Source: Acorus gramineus
Lineage: Eukaryota; Streptophyta; Magnoliopsida; Acorales; Acoraceae
Direction of reading: 5' to 3'
DNA: 64,000 nucleotides
Assembly (NCBI GenBank): GCA_030737835.1
Contig: JAUJYN010000040.1
Span: 228,810-292,809 of the forward strand
Shown here: positions 23,183-34,910 of the stretch, one piece after another
How positions within the stretch are numbered: the first letter of the stretch is position 1
How the letters are laid out: each line of letters opens with the position of its first letter
Position numbers and translations under genes: made by a program
The notes under the pieces: model-generated
Database searches by the model: none
Told to the model about the DNA's origin: nothing
What the model saw: only the letters and a program-made list of their open reading frames with translations

Positions 23183-24069
23183 TAAATGTAGGATCATTCA
23201 TCATGTTTTTCTTTTTTTTTAGTCAAGAAATTGAAATAATTTTCAAATTAATAATAATAATAATAATAATATAATAAAATAAAAGGAAAATCTTCTTAAC
23301 TCTCTGAAATCTTCTTCAAAACACAAAAAGTCCCTCTAAAATCAGAAAATCATCATAGATCCCCATAAAGTGTATATGGTTAACAAATTTAGTCCCCCGG
23401 TCAAGAATATATTGAAATAAGTCTTCAGAAACTTACTAAATTTGGATTCAGTCCCTACAAATTTTATAAAATCATATTTATTTCTTTTGTAAGACAAAAA
23501 TACCCCCGTCGTTTTTCAACATCCTCATGTCCTGAAATGTCATCCTCATCTGTAAAAAAAAAAACATCCGTCGAGCCTCAATTGATCTACAAAATTGAGT
23601 CATTTTTCAACATTTTTCCCTCCTCAATCTCATTACAGAGACTAAAAAAAAATTACAGTTTTATTAACTACATTACAAAATCAGTAAAGTAAACAATTTA
23701 AAAACTAAATCAAAATTCTATAATACATTCTTAACTCAAAATTACTAGCAATAAAAAGCATAACACATTGACTATAAAACTATAATTTGTTTAATAAAAT
23801 TTAAATAAATCAGTATATATTTTTAGATAATCACATGGATTTTTTATGATTTTTAGAAGATTTCAGGGTGTTAAGAGGATTTTTAAATTTCACGGGGACT
23901 TTTTTCTCAATTTTCATAAGTGTTAAGGGAGTTATATCAATTTTTTCTAACAAATAAAATAATTTTTAAAATGGTATAACAGTTGAGGAGGATAATTTCC
24001 CCTACAGTTAAATTTGTAAAAGTGGGATTAAAACTCGGATTAGACCTTTTGTGGAAAAAAAAATTAATT
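23183..24069. other. AT-rich non-coding DNA with (ATA)n microsatellite
   Basis: Contains about eight ATA/AAT units near 23,250-23,275 and many A/T tracts. No gene or paired terminal repeats seen. Confidence 0.4.
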
Positions 24070-25113
24070 TGGTAGCTTGAATATTACTCTTCTTGTCTCA
24101 ATCACTGACTGGGCCTTTAGAGTGCTATCTTGCGACCTTTTTATAGGTTGCCTACGTACCCCTTGGGGATCAAGTAACACGTAGTTCCTTCATCACCATT
24201 GTAACTGCCTTGCCACTAAATGTTTAGTGGGCTTTTTTCTAAGGAAAAGTTTTCCATGTTTACGCTCCACGTCGGACCCTTGATTACCCACGTTTTGCAG
24301 GTAGTGGGCCTTAATTGTCAACTTGGCAGTTACAGGCGTTAGTGGTCTTCTGACTGTTTCTCCAATCTGCTCAGGGCCTCTTGGCCTACTCGTTCATCTG
24401 TTATGTCTTTTGAGTACATTTGCGAGATGGAAGATCACCCGACCAAACCTCTTATCTTGTCGTGTCTTCCCTGCTAGTGCGCGAGGAGTAAGGTCGTCCA
24501 ACCAAACCCCTAGTCTGGTCATGCCTTAACTACTCGAGGTGGTATTCTTTCGTGAGATGCCTTGACTGTCTGACTAGACTCTAGATCTAGTCGTGCCAAC
24601 GCATTTGGGAATATCATAAGGGCTAATAATCTGGACTCAGATTTGCTGGTCCCACGCATGGCCCATATCCGTCTTGCTATGACCCATCAGTCCTGGCCTG
24701 ACACGTGTCATGGTGCAGATTTTTACCTCCGCAGATGCCCCCTCTACTGTTCTTTTGAATTGTCAAGAGAGCAGGAGATCAGAAAAAATCATCTCGCATC
24801 CACCCCTTTTGGGGGGTCAAAGATCTGGTCGCCTGTCTCCTCAGGATTCTCTGATCCGTTCAGGATTTGACGACTGATTTTTTGTGTCAGCTTTTATGGC
24901 GCGTGGCCTCCCGTGGTCTTCTTATTAGAAAACTCAAATGTCGGTGCCTCTAGGTTTTCGTGAAACCCACTGTCTTGTCATTGATTGCTCCTTGATATTT
25001 GCAGCGAATAAGTGCTACCGTCTTTTTGAAGCGTCGCCTCAGCAGTATTTAAAGGTGGAGTGGGAAGTGCTTTCTATCCCATCTCGCCTTCTACTTTGTT
25101 TTCTGAAAGTCCC
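24070..25113 (+). other. 5' flank of the first PF04195-type ORF
   Basis: No coding frame recognised. Three diverged segments with GACCAAACC...GTCGTG, CCAAACCCCTAG...GGTCATGCC and GACTAGACTC...AGTCGTGCC occur between 24,440 and 24,600. This may be the promoter and leader of the ORF that starts at 25,114. Confidence 0.3.
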
Positions 25114-26366
25114 ATGGATTACGCCACCCTCATGGAGAAAATCACTGTTACCGCGGCTCTTCACAAAGAGTTGGGCATCTCCTCAGACTTCGTGGTTGAC
25201 AAGTTGGCTGAGGATGAGTTCCCACTCTCTATCTTGATTCTGTTCTCCTCCATCCTAACTATTTCAAGGATGAGGGTCTTTCCCTTCCTCTACCACACTT
25301 GGTGGCAGAGTTTCTTGACTTCCTTTGGCCTCCACCCTATCTCGGTTGTTCCCAACATGTACCGCATCTTGATGTGCGTGGTTGCGCTGGGAAGGAGGAC
25401 TGGAGTTGAACTTGGCTTGACAGACATTCGCTGGATCTATCGGGTCAAGGCCTCAACCTCCGGGCGGTCCCCGTCCTTCTACATCTCCCACCAGGCCAGG
25501 GCGCCAGAACTGGTTCTCAGCATGTCCCGGGGTGAATTCTTCGACTGGGAGAGTCGTCGGATTCGGGTTCGGGGTCCCTGGATGCCAGATGGCTGGGATT
25601 CTTCCCGCCGCTACCTGTGCCGTCCCCGGAAGACGATGGTGGATGCCCCCAGGCCGGATGTCGAGGAGGTCAAGATGGATGACATCTCCCGGGTGATGGA
25701 GTATCCGGACCGATCATGGTGGGAGCTTCTTGGATTGGAGGAACCGAGACGTGTGCCATCCGAGGCTAGATTTCTTGCCAGTGTGGTTGAGCCTGCCGAT
25801 GGCCTGGGCTCGGTTTCCCATCCTCCTGCTCCGATCGAAGGGATGCGGGGCGCTCTCTGAGGCTCCTCCAGTTAGGTTCTAGATCATGTTTCATTGCCCA
25901 ACCGGTGGATCTTATCTCTTCGCCGTTGCCCTCTATTCGATCTCTACCCTCTTCATCGTCTTCCTCTTCTTCTTCTTCATCGTCTGTTCTCCTTGGGGAT
26001 ACTGTTCCTCCCACTTGTGACATGGATTTTGACACCCCGCCGGTGGTGCCCCCGGTGATCCCGGGAGCTGGTGCAGATGCTGCTCCTATTATGGGGGATC
26101 GCCTTCTGGGTGTAAACCTCCCTGTGGACGATCCATCTAGGAATTTGCAAGCCTCAGTTCATGCAGCCGTCCTCTCCATAGACCAACAACTGCGGTTTCT
26201 TCGCGAAGCTTGCGAGGGTGATGAAGAGGTTCATCTTCTAGACTTCATCAGCGGCTACCGCTTGGGCAATGCTGACCACTCATGTGGTTTTTGAGAGATG
26301 AACAATGAGGAGCTGCTCATACTTCACCGTGTCGCACGGGAGAGGAGATTCCGTGGGAAGGGTTGA
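25114..26366 (+). pseudogene. Gypsy-associated additional ORF (PF04195-type), first copy
   Basis: ATG at 25,114 opens a frame to 25,860 containing FPFLYHTWWQSFLTSFGLHP and VVPNMYRILMCVVALGRR, the pattern of the 'putative gypsy type transposon' domain (PF04195). After a stop and frame change, 25,905-26,294 encodes a poly-Ser run and then a conserved-looking C-terminal part (DQQLRFLREAC), ending after one more stop with NNEELLILHRVARERRFRGKG at 26,366. AATAAA near 26,443 could be its polyadenylation signal. In Tat/Retand gypsies such ORFs lie in antisense beyond integrase. Here it is the outer of two on this strand, so it may come from another element copy. The protein's role is unknown. Confidence 0.6.
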
Positions 26367-26652
26367 GTAGAAGACAGAACAGAGGGTTGAACATGTATTA
26401 TAAATATATATTTTTTTTTTGTGTAATCTTTATCCAATCAATGAATAAAAAATTACTCTTTGGGTCATCCTTGCTCTTGTTTTGTGCACTCGTGTCGTTT
26501 AGCCTAGTCCTCAAAGAACACAGGCTATCTTCCTTGTTGTATGCTTACATTTTCCCGCCTTAGCGCTTCAAAACTAAGTCGTATCGATTTCAACCGCAAC
26601 TCGCCCGCGCTAGGTGAATACGTTACTCTGTGTAAAACGTGTAGAGATGCCT

Positions 26653-29194
26653 TGTAATAGCCCGGATCCTCTTATGCCAAATTATGCTAATATTTACGTG
26701 TTTGGATTGCAAAATAGGATAATTTTATGTTATTAAGCTGTTGGTCCTTATTATTCTTGAAGCCTTGCTTTTGGTTACATTTTCAGAAAGTACCTTCGAG
26801 GCATAATTGGGTTTTGCGCTAAACATATGAAGTCTTCATTTTTGAGTTATCTCTCATATAAAATTAGTTTGGTGTCATTTGGAGCTATATTAGAAAAGTT
26901 ATGGCTATTTTACCGTTTATGCCCATAGAAGAAGAAATTGCGAGGTCTTCTGTTTGTCGTTATTTTTAATACAGTTGGAGGCTTCTTTTGATCTTGGTCT
27001 AGACATAGAAGTTGTAGATATTTTCGTTACCTTTCCAACAGAAGTTGAATCATTTGAAGTGGACTCTCCTACAACAAGATATAGCGGTTTGAGTCGAGGC
27101 TGCGCAGGTTATTAAGGAAGGGTACTTTGGTAATTTTAGCGGATTTATAAATTTCATTTAATGATAGGTGAGTCGGTGGTGGTGGTGGTTATATATGTGA
27201 GAGAGGGAGAGTCGTCCGAGGCTCATTTGAGGGAAAACAAAAAGGGGAAAAATTAGAAAAAGCTTCGTGGAATATTTTTTGTGCCATACTGGATAAGGAT
27301 TTTTGTTCTTTTTATCGTTATTCTTCATCTAAGGTTGTTCTATTTTAGTTCTAAAATAAAAATTGTGATTTGGGGCTGAAATATGAATTTGTTTTTGGGG
27401 CTGGGTAAATAAGAATTGGAGAGTTATTTTTATTGCGTTAACTTAGGGTTTGTATTTAGGACATTGGATTTGATTTGGGGGAAACTAAGAATTGATTATT
27501 GGGATTATATGTTAGTATCTGATTGAGATTATATTTTTATCAGTGGATTTCCTCTCTGCCTGTTTTAAGAGTTGGAATAGGGTGAGTCCAGTTGAGGTGG
27601 TGAATTGCGAGGTAAGTAACCCGATCGATATTTGTTTGTCCTACATTCCATTCCACGTGGTATTGTTATAAGTGACCCAATATTTGTGTTTGTTATTTCC
27701 AATTCCGCGCTTCATTGTTGTTTCTTATCATCTCTGATATTGTTGAGACCCGATCGATTACTATACTATATTGTTGAGACCCATAATTATTCATGTCACC
27801 TTTATTAATTAGAATTGTTTCTCATTGAGGCTTGCTTCATATTTATCCACTATAATTCAGTTATCATTTGAGAATGTGATTTATATTATCCCAGTTCAGA
27901 TTAGTCCTTGAAGTGTCATTATTGAGGTTCGCTTCGTGATTCATCATCATTATCTAATCGTTGTCATTTATCCTTGTTCTAGACAGTTTTTGAGAGTTCT
28001 AAATCTATAGTTGATTTGTGAGCCTTCCTTTGATCATGATGTATTCATCCCAGTGTCTTGCCATTGATCTATGATCTGCATGGTCGTGCTGTCCGACCAT
28101 GAAGCCTTGTACTGTGTTTGTTTCATTGCTTTTATATTACCTCTTGAATTCGTATTCTTGGAGTTGGATGACCATAGACCTTACAGTGAGGGTTGAGGAT
28201 TACCTCCCTAGCGCGCATGAGTACGTATGGTCCAGCGAGGGGGACTTGAGAATACCCTGCCGTGCCTGGACGTTCCGAGGGCCAGGTAGCGATTCCGCGG
28301 TGGACGTTCCGAGGGCCACACGCGAGAGGTATAGATGTGGACATCCCGGACATAGGGGCCGAGATGGGGTCATGTAGATGGTCTATCCGGCGCTTCGATC
28401 ATTCAGGAGCCAGAGTTGTGATTCCCTTATCATTCTTGTAGAATTGTGACATCTCGAGTGCCATCAATGAGTTAATTGACCTTCTTTGCTTGATGGGTGA
28501 TTTCAGAGTATGTGCCTTCAATCTAGTGGTGTTGCTTCTTGATGATATCTATTGGTCCTATCACTTGTGATGTGTTCGTTTGAGCTATTCATTCCTATTT
28601 TTATATATCAACGATGTATTTGTTCTCCACTGATGATCATAGAGTGTTTTCATGTGTTATTATGCTTTGACCTGATGTTGACGAAGCTTGACTTTGATGT
28701 CATCCTTGTTTTCCTTATGCGTGGAATGTCTGGGTTGCTTACTGAGCATCTTTCGCTCATTCTATTCTATTTTCCTATTTTTGCAGAGTAGAGGCGAGGG
28801 TTCCTGGGCATTGACTTTGTCTTCTTTTAGGGGTCACGTCCAGTTGGTGATAGGTATATATATGTAGATATGGATATTGTTGATGTTTTGGATCTGTATA
28901 TGATTATTTTTGGTAGAGGCTGGTCTAGTGAACCATGCCTATGTTAAAATGCTCTATATATATGGATGACTGTATATGAGGTGTGTTAGATGCTCTGTTG
29001 ACTGCTTAAACTTTCCTGGGTGAGTTTATATAGGTGATTATATATTTCTTGATGATTATACGTTATCCCAGGGTTGTTACCAGATGAGTTTATATAGGGT
29101 GGTTATTTCGATGTTTTTTTTTTATATAAAAGAATGGTGAGTTTTGAGGCACGTGGCGTGCACGTGTCGAGGGTTTGGGACACGGGCCGTCACA
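26653..29194 (+). mobile_element. Solo LTR of a second Del/Tekay-like family, 5-bp TSD TGCCT
   Basis: 2542 bp starting TGTAATAGCCCGGATCC and ending GACACGGGCCGTCACA. TGCCT precedes 26,653 and follows 29,194. Plus-strand landmarks: TATA GGTTATATATGTGAG near 27,188, donor GCGAG|GTAAGT at 27,611/27,612, a TGAGC...GCTCA hairpin at 28,743-28,759, and acceptor TTTTTGCAG at 28,786. The layout parallels E1-E4 although the sequence is different. It splits the two gypsy-associated ORFs. No internal domain adjoins, so it is solo. Confidence 0.8.
27188..27200 (+). promoter_or_regulatory. TATA box of the second-family solo LTR
   Basis: GTTATATATGTGAG just before a GAGAGAGG leader, about 535 bp inside the LTR. 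Confidence 0.45.
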
Positions 29195-29577
29195 TGCCTT
29201 GTGTCATGCCCTCGATCAGGATGTTCCTGGTCGCAATCACCTGGTCATATTGACCCTCCCGTTGATCTATCCTTTCATGAGGCCACGTGGAAAGTTAGAG
29301 ATAGAAATATTATAAACTCGCCACGTAAGCTACACATCCGTCAAAAACTAACGTCTCGTCTCCCATGCCAGCTGTCTCTCGATTTCTGCAGAAGATTTTG
29401 ATGGCAAATCTTGCACAATCTTGATTTTCGCTCCTTTGTCATGATTAGGGGAAGTTCTCGAGGAAGAACCCCTTAATGTAGCCATCACTCGCTGAGAAAA
29501 GGAGAGAGAATCCACCAAATCAAATCCCCTCTTCATTCCCAAACTTCATTTCTTCTCATTTTTCTCTTTGCATCACT

Positions 29578-31182
29578 ATGTCGATGGATATTGCTCAGAG
29601 GTTGAGGTCCTCCTTATCCATCCCTGATTCCATTACTATTACACCCACTACAGAGAAATTTTGTGATCACACGAAGCATCAGAGCCTTGATGCACTTTAC
29701 ATGTATCCTTCTTAGATGCTGAGAAGTTCTCTTTCTCTTCCTCTCCCCCAATTGGTCAAAGATTTCATGTGTCGGTTTAAGCTTCACCCGACACAATGTT
29801 CTCCTAACCCGTTGAGGGTTTTGATGTGCGTTGTCACCATCAACCATTCGCTGCACCTCGATCTCGGGGTAGACGGCATCCACTACCTATATGATCTGAA
29901 GAAATTAGAGCATGCTTTCTATCTTCGGGCAAGAAAAGACAACTCGGCCATTGTAGTGGAGACTACATCCTTTACAACGCCGTCATCGAGGGTACCCCCA
30001 GTCATCCAGACTGCGGTAACTCCTTCAGTGCCTTCTCGCATAGAAGTTCCCTCCGCCTTGGTGTCGGAGGCCTTTCCCTCTCTAGCGGCTGGTGCTCCTT
30101 GTTCACCCTCCCTAGAGGCTACACCAGCCGGCGGAGCTACCCCTATCAAGGCTCCTGTAGCGGTTGCTATGGCCGACACCTTTTCTGGTGGTCCCCTAGC
30201 TGCGTGTGTCAACAAGGAAGTCACTTGTGCTCAACTCAGGGGTTGCCTTCTCGATGACAACCTTGAGTGCCATTAAAATCTTGGAATACAAAGCAATTTT
30301 GGAGGGACTATGCATGTGTAAGTACTTGGGTCTTTCTAATATTCAGCTTGAAAGTGATTCTTCAACAACAGTGGCTTGGGTGCGAGGGAAAGGATGTGTC
30401 CCTTGGCAAGCACTTAGGGAGATTCAACATATTCTTCCCTCTCTTGCTTAATGGGAGATATTGCACGTATATAGGGAAGGGAATCAGGCCGTAGACTTCC
30501 TCAAATCCATGCGCACAACCCTACTAAGGCGCTGTTTACTCGGCTTGGTTGGAGCATATACAACGTAAGCAATTCGGCCTTTCTTCTTCACGCCTCTATT
30601 TCAGAGTCCTGATGATTTGCTTTTTCAAAACTCTATCCTCCTTCAAGCACTTAGCGAGCGAGAACTTGGTGCTAAGAAGGCCGAATCTCTGTTGAAGACA
30701 ACGCAAGAGCTTGCACATCACAAAGAAGCGCAACTGAGGGTTGCTAAGGAGCAATCTGCAATCGCGAATCGAGCTTGCCTAGCGACAGAGTTGGCTAAAT
30801 CTTCTGCTCGACGTGACTTGGCCGCTGCTGAAGCTCGTGCCGTGGCTGTTGAGGAGTGAGTGAAAGAGCTTCTCGACTTGATGCTTTCTGAGTCCTTCAA
30901 CTAGGCCAAGCTTTCTCTACGAGCAGAAAACGCGAAGAAGCGAGTTGATGCTCTGACGCATGAGTCACGAGATCAACAAGCTGTTATCTGTGGCCTTCGA
31001 GCTGATGTCGCGGCTGCTTATGAGGACGGTCTGACGAAGGGTCGGGATGAGGCCTTCGCGATGGTGAAAGATCAGATGCAAGAGATCTTGAATTCTTTGA
31101 CGACTTGCGTCGATAAGAATTACAATCGCGGCTATCGTCAAGGATATGAAGATAGGTTGAACAATGTCTCCTTGCATTGCTA
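29578..31182 (+). pseudogene. Gypsy-associated additional ORF (PF04195-type), second copy, antisense to Tat gag-pol
   Basis: ATG at 29,578 opens MSMDIAQRLRSSL; a TAG near 29,714 interrupts it. The frame resumes with LPQLVKDFMCRFKLHPTQ and NPLRVLMCVVTINHSL, then DGIHYLYDLKKLEHAFYL, the PF04195 pattern. A Ser/Pro/Ala-rich linker follows. From about 30,260 to 30,540 an unrelated LINE RNase H fragment intervenes. The C-terminal part (30,600-31,182) is an Ala/Glu/Lys-rich coiled coil with two stops, ending at TAG 31,180-31,182. It converges with the integrase end at 31,752, the arrangement reported for antisense ORFs of Tat/Retand elements. Function unknown. Confidence 0.68.
30258..30540 (+). mobile_element. 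LINE ORF2 C-terminal RNase H fragment inside the additional ORF
   Basis: Plus-strand frame reads YKAILEGLCMCKYLGLSNIQ, LESDSSTTVAWVRG and, after a stop, LHVYREGNQAVDFL. These match the RNase H-like (RVT_3) tail of plant L1 ORF2. It is truncated at both sides. No target duplication was found, so exact limits are uncertain. Confidence 0.55.
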
Positions 31183-31751
31183 GCGTTCTTTATCCTGGTT
31201 CAGGATCTGATCCCAATGACGGGTCTCAGAATGACTGACATGTTGTAAAGACAATGTTTTCTTGAACGACTTGTCCTTAATGTCCATTTGTTTCTTTGCT
31301 TGTTTGCATAACTTGCATGCTAGTAGATGGAGTGCTATTCGTTACGATAATAGGGGCGCACCCTTTCAGAATTTAAGCCCATTAAAATGAACTAATTCTG
31401 TTTATCCTCTCATTGTGACCTCCAGAGGTTGGTCGTAGAGCCTTGGCCCTTCGAGACTCTAGTGGGCATAAGGGAAACTTGTACTTCCTAACGACCTTAT
31501 CTTGTGAGTGTAGCCTATACGTTCCACATTTTTATACCTTTTACTCGAGTGCTTAATCGATGGATGGGGCTCCCTAGCGTGACCTCTTTCACGAAGAGTG
31601 CTCATCCAATCGACTTGAACATGGCCTATTCACGACCTCTTTTTCTTAGAGTGCTGTTCATAACCAAGTTCACGCGCGACCTCGAACGGGCTTTCATTCT
31701 CATAAAATATCCACAAAGAGATGAATAAAAACCAAGCGAGCAACTTTTATT
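31183..31751. other. Convergent 3' region between additional ORF and integrase
   Basis: No frame recognised. It should hold the 3' untranslated ends of the two opposing ORFs. Recurrent ACGACCT/GTGACCTC motifs are seen, but nothing firm. Confidence 0.35.
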
Positions 31752-32640
31752 TCAAAAGTAGTACCTTTTCAAATGAATTACATTTCGAGGTCTAATAAGT
31801 GCCTCTCCATTCATTAGTTCTAAATAGTAAGCCCCTTTTGGACCCAGCCCGACGACTTTATATGGTTTCTCCCAACTGGGTCCGAGCTTACCATCAGATC
31901 GCTTTTGGGATTCAGGGAATACCTCTTGTAAGACCAGGTCTCTGACCCGAAAGCTTCGTCGCGAAACTCTTTTGTTGTAGCTTCGGGCGATCTGGTTCCG
32001 GTAGTTTGCCATTCTGATGGAAGCAGCTTCCTTCCACTCGTCCCTTAGGTCTAGGTCGAATGTGAGAACTTCTTCATTAGCGCGTGGCTCAAAGTTCTCG
32101 GTCCTGAAGGTTAGGATCTCGAGCTCTACAGAAATTATCGCTTCTACACCAAAAGACAGGGAAAACGGGGTTTCGCCTGTAGCCCTCCCCGCCGTTGTGC
32201 GATATGCCCATAATACCGAGGGGAGTTCGTCCACCCAATTTCATTTGGCTTCGTCAAGGCGCTTTTTGATCCCGTCCAGGATGGTGCGATTGGTGATCTC
32301 TGCCTGCCCGTTACCTTGGGGATAACGAGGAGAAGAAAACAGATGTTTTATTCCCAACCCCTCGCAAAACTCCCTTATGGTGGCGTTATCGAACTGCGTC
32401 CCATTGTTAGAGATTATAGTGTTCGGCACTCCGAACCTGCATACAATCTCCTTCCACATGAAGCTTCGCACATCGACATCGTGAATTCTGGCCAGGGCCA
32501 TACCTTTCACCCACTTGGTGAAATAGTCAGTGGCGACCAGTAGAAACCGCTTCTGAGATGATGCCATGGGCATGGGTTCGACAATATCGAACCCCCATTG
32601 AGCAAACGGCCAAGGACTTTGAAGTGTATTCAAGTCCCCG
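31752..32640 (-). pseudogene. Tat-type gypsy integrase, inactivated
   Basis: Minus-strand frame: QWGFDIVEPMPMA, VATDYFTKWVKG (first catalytic Asp), CRFGVPNTIISNNGTQFDN, then PQGNGQAEITNR (catalytic Glu), and a TGA after LDEAK. The frame continues as WVDELPSVLWAYRTT through the C-terminal GPSWEKPYKV and ends at 31,752 (HLKRYYF). At the second catalytic position the usual SDNGTQF is SNNGTQF, so Asp has become Asn. The enzyme would insert element cDNA; this copy has both a stop and a lost metal-binding residue. Confidence 0.85.
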
Positions 32641-33079
32641 GTAGGTCGATGGATCAGCGGGCCGAATCACTGACACTTGTCGCATCTCCTCACGAAATCG
32701 AGTGAATCTTTAGCGAGGGTCGGCCAGAAATAACTTGCGGTCAATATGCGACGAGCCAGGAACCTCGAGGCCGTATGGCTCCCACATATTCTTGAGTGCA
32801 TCTCCTCTAGCACCTCCTTGGCTTCGTCGAGGGTAACGCATTGTAAGAGATGGCCGTTAAAGCTTTGCTTGTACAGAATGCCTCGATCAGAATCAAGAAC
32901 CGAGTAGATCGATTCTTAATCTTTCTGGCTTCCTCCTTGTCTGGTGGGAGGATGTCGTCTTTTAGGTTTCATTGGATGGGATCCATCCAAGTCTCTGTTC
33001 GAGGCTTCGAATCTATTGCCATGACAGATTCAAATCGAGCGATGCTTGGTTCTCCCAGAAACTCGACCTGAATCTCACC

Positions 33080-33500
33080 AGATGGTTCACCTTCTAGAGC
33101 ACTGGCCAAATTTGCCAGAGCATCAGCTTGGGTTTTCCGTTCATGGTCGATCGAGTGGATCTTCCAATCACTGATTTGTGCGAGCAGGGTTCGTGCATAA
33201 CTCTAATAGGCAGCCATGCGCTCGTCTTTTGTCTGATACTCTCAAGTACTCTGGCATACCACGAGCTGAGAATCACTGTAGATCACCAATTTATGCACGG
33301 AGAGATCTACAGCAAATTCCAAACCCGCGATTAGGGCCTCGTATTTAGCTTCGTTGTTGGAAGCCTTGAAGCCAAGCTTGATCGCATGCTCGAACAGAAA
33401 TCCGTCCTCACTTTGCAGGATCAGTCCTGCTCCCGACCCTCTTCGATTGGACGCCCCATCGACGTGGAGTGTCCAATAAATTGGCCTGAAGTCGGAGACT
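33080..33500 (-). pseudogene. Second (archaeal-type) RNase H of the Tat gypsy
   Basis: Minus strand reads WTLHVDGASNRRGSGAGLIL, then FKASNNEAKYEALIAGLEFA and IYSDSQLVVCQS. The DGASN, NNEAKYEA and SDSQLV motifs are those of the additional archaeal-type RNase H acquired by plant Tat elements. A stop follows SQLVVCQST. The downstream connecting region to integrase is frameshifted. Confidence 0.78.
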
Positions 33501-33519
33501 GTTCAGACCTGTTGCTTGG

Positions 33520-33970
33520 TCACGTGAGGTCGGCGATGATGTCTACGACCACCTGTCCTTTAATTGCATTTTTGGGCTGATAGTGGATATCAAAAGCTGA
33601 TAGTTCCACTGTCCATTTCAGTAATCGCCCCGCAACATCTGCCTTTCGCAATACGGCCTTGAGTGACGAGTCGGTGACGACGTGGATCGAATGGGATTGA
33701 GAATAATGGCGTAATTTTCGGGCATAAATGAGTAAGGCAAACACAAGTTTCTCGATGCGGGAATACCTGATTTCTTCCCCATTTAACGCTTTGCCGGCAT
33801 AGTAGATTGCTCGCTGCCCCCTGTCTACGTCCTTCAACAGCGTAGAACTAACTGCATGCTCGGAAGCTGTGACGTAATGGAGTAGGATATCTCCAGGAGA
33901 AGGGCATACTAGGAGTGGCGGCGTACTGAGGTATTTTTTAATTTCCTCAAACGCCTTATGACATTCCGGT
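33520..33970 (-). pseudogene. RT-connected RNase H of the Tat gypsy
   Basis: The minus-strand frame 33,837-33,520 contains GQRAIYYAGKALNGEEIRYS, EKLVFALLIYARKLRHY, HVVTDSSLKAVLRK and GRLLKWTVELSAFDIHY, the gypsy RNase H pattern. It follows the frameshifted RT and precedes the second RNase H, in the normal pol order. Confidence 0.8.
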
Positions 33971-34910
33971 GTTTATTCGAACCTTTGCGCTTTTCAAAGT
34001 AGTAGGAAGAATGGTTGACATCAATAAGTGGCTCTAGAAATGAATCGGTTGAGTGCGGCCAACCTTCCAGTAAGCTTTTGCACCTCTTTCTTGTTCCGCA
34101 GTGGCTTTGATTCCTCGCTAAGTTGTCAAATAGCCCAAGAATTTTCTCGAGGTGACTCCGAAGGAGCACTTCGTTGCATTTAATTTGAGGAGGTATCTGT
34201 GCATCACAGCAAAGACCTCTTCCAAATGGGACAGATGGTAATCTCTGCACTTGCTTTTGACCATCATGTCATCAATATAGACTTCTACGGTTCTCCCAAT
34301 CTGGTGTTGGAAGATCTTAGTGACCAGCCTCTGATAGGTGGCCCCAGCATTTTTTTACCCAAACGGCATTACTTTGTAGCAGTAAATGCCAGTAGGGTTA
34401 TGAATGCGGTTTTCTCCTGGTCGAACTCGTACATCGGGATTTGATGGTAGCCTGAATAAGCATCCATAATACTCATTAGTTCGTTACCCGATGCAAAGTC
34501 CACCAGCTGGTCGATTTTTGGAAGTGGGAAGTTGTCCTTTGGGCACGCGCTCTTCAAGTCGGTGAAGTCCATGCACACCCGCCACTTCTTGTTCTTCTTT
34601 GGAACCACCATGGTGTTGGCTAGCCAGTCGGGATGTCGCACCTCGCGGATGAACCCGGCGGCCAACAGTCTGTTCATCTCGTCGCGTACATCTTCTGTGT
34701 GTACTGAAGCCATTCGTCGTTGCTTCTGTCGAACTGGGCGAATGGTAGGCGAAATGAACAACCAGTGATTTCTGACCTCGGGGTCGATTCCTGACATATC
34801 ACGAGGTTTCCAGGCAAATACATCCTTGTTTTTGACGAGGAGGTCGAGTATTGCCCTTCTTTCCTCGGCTGACAGCAAACTCCCGATGAGAAAGAATTTC
34901 TTGCGGTCAA
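33971..34910 (-). pseudogene. Tat-type gypsy reverse transcriptase, frameshifted
   Basis: Minus strand: VFAWKPRDMSGIDPEV, RMASVHTEDVRDEMNRLLAA, WLANTMVVPKKNKKWRVCMD, DLKSACPKDNFPLPKIDQLV and MDAYSGYHQIPM (catalytic Asp), then a frame break near 34,369. In the next frame VEVYIDDMMVKSK at about 34,290-34,255 holds the catalytic YIDD box, followed by HLEEVFAVMHRYLLKLNATK. This is the polymerase of the element. At least one frameshift and a later stop disable it. Confidence 0.85.
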
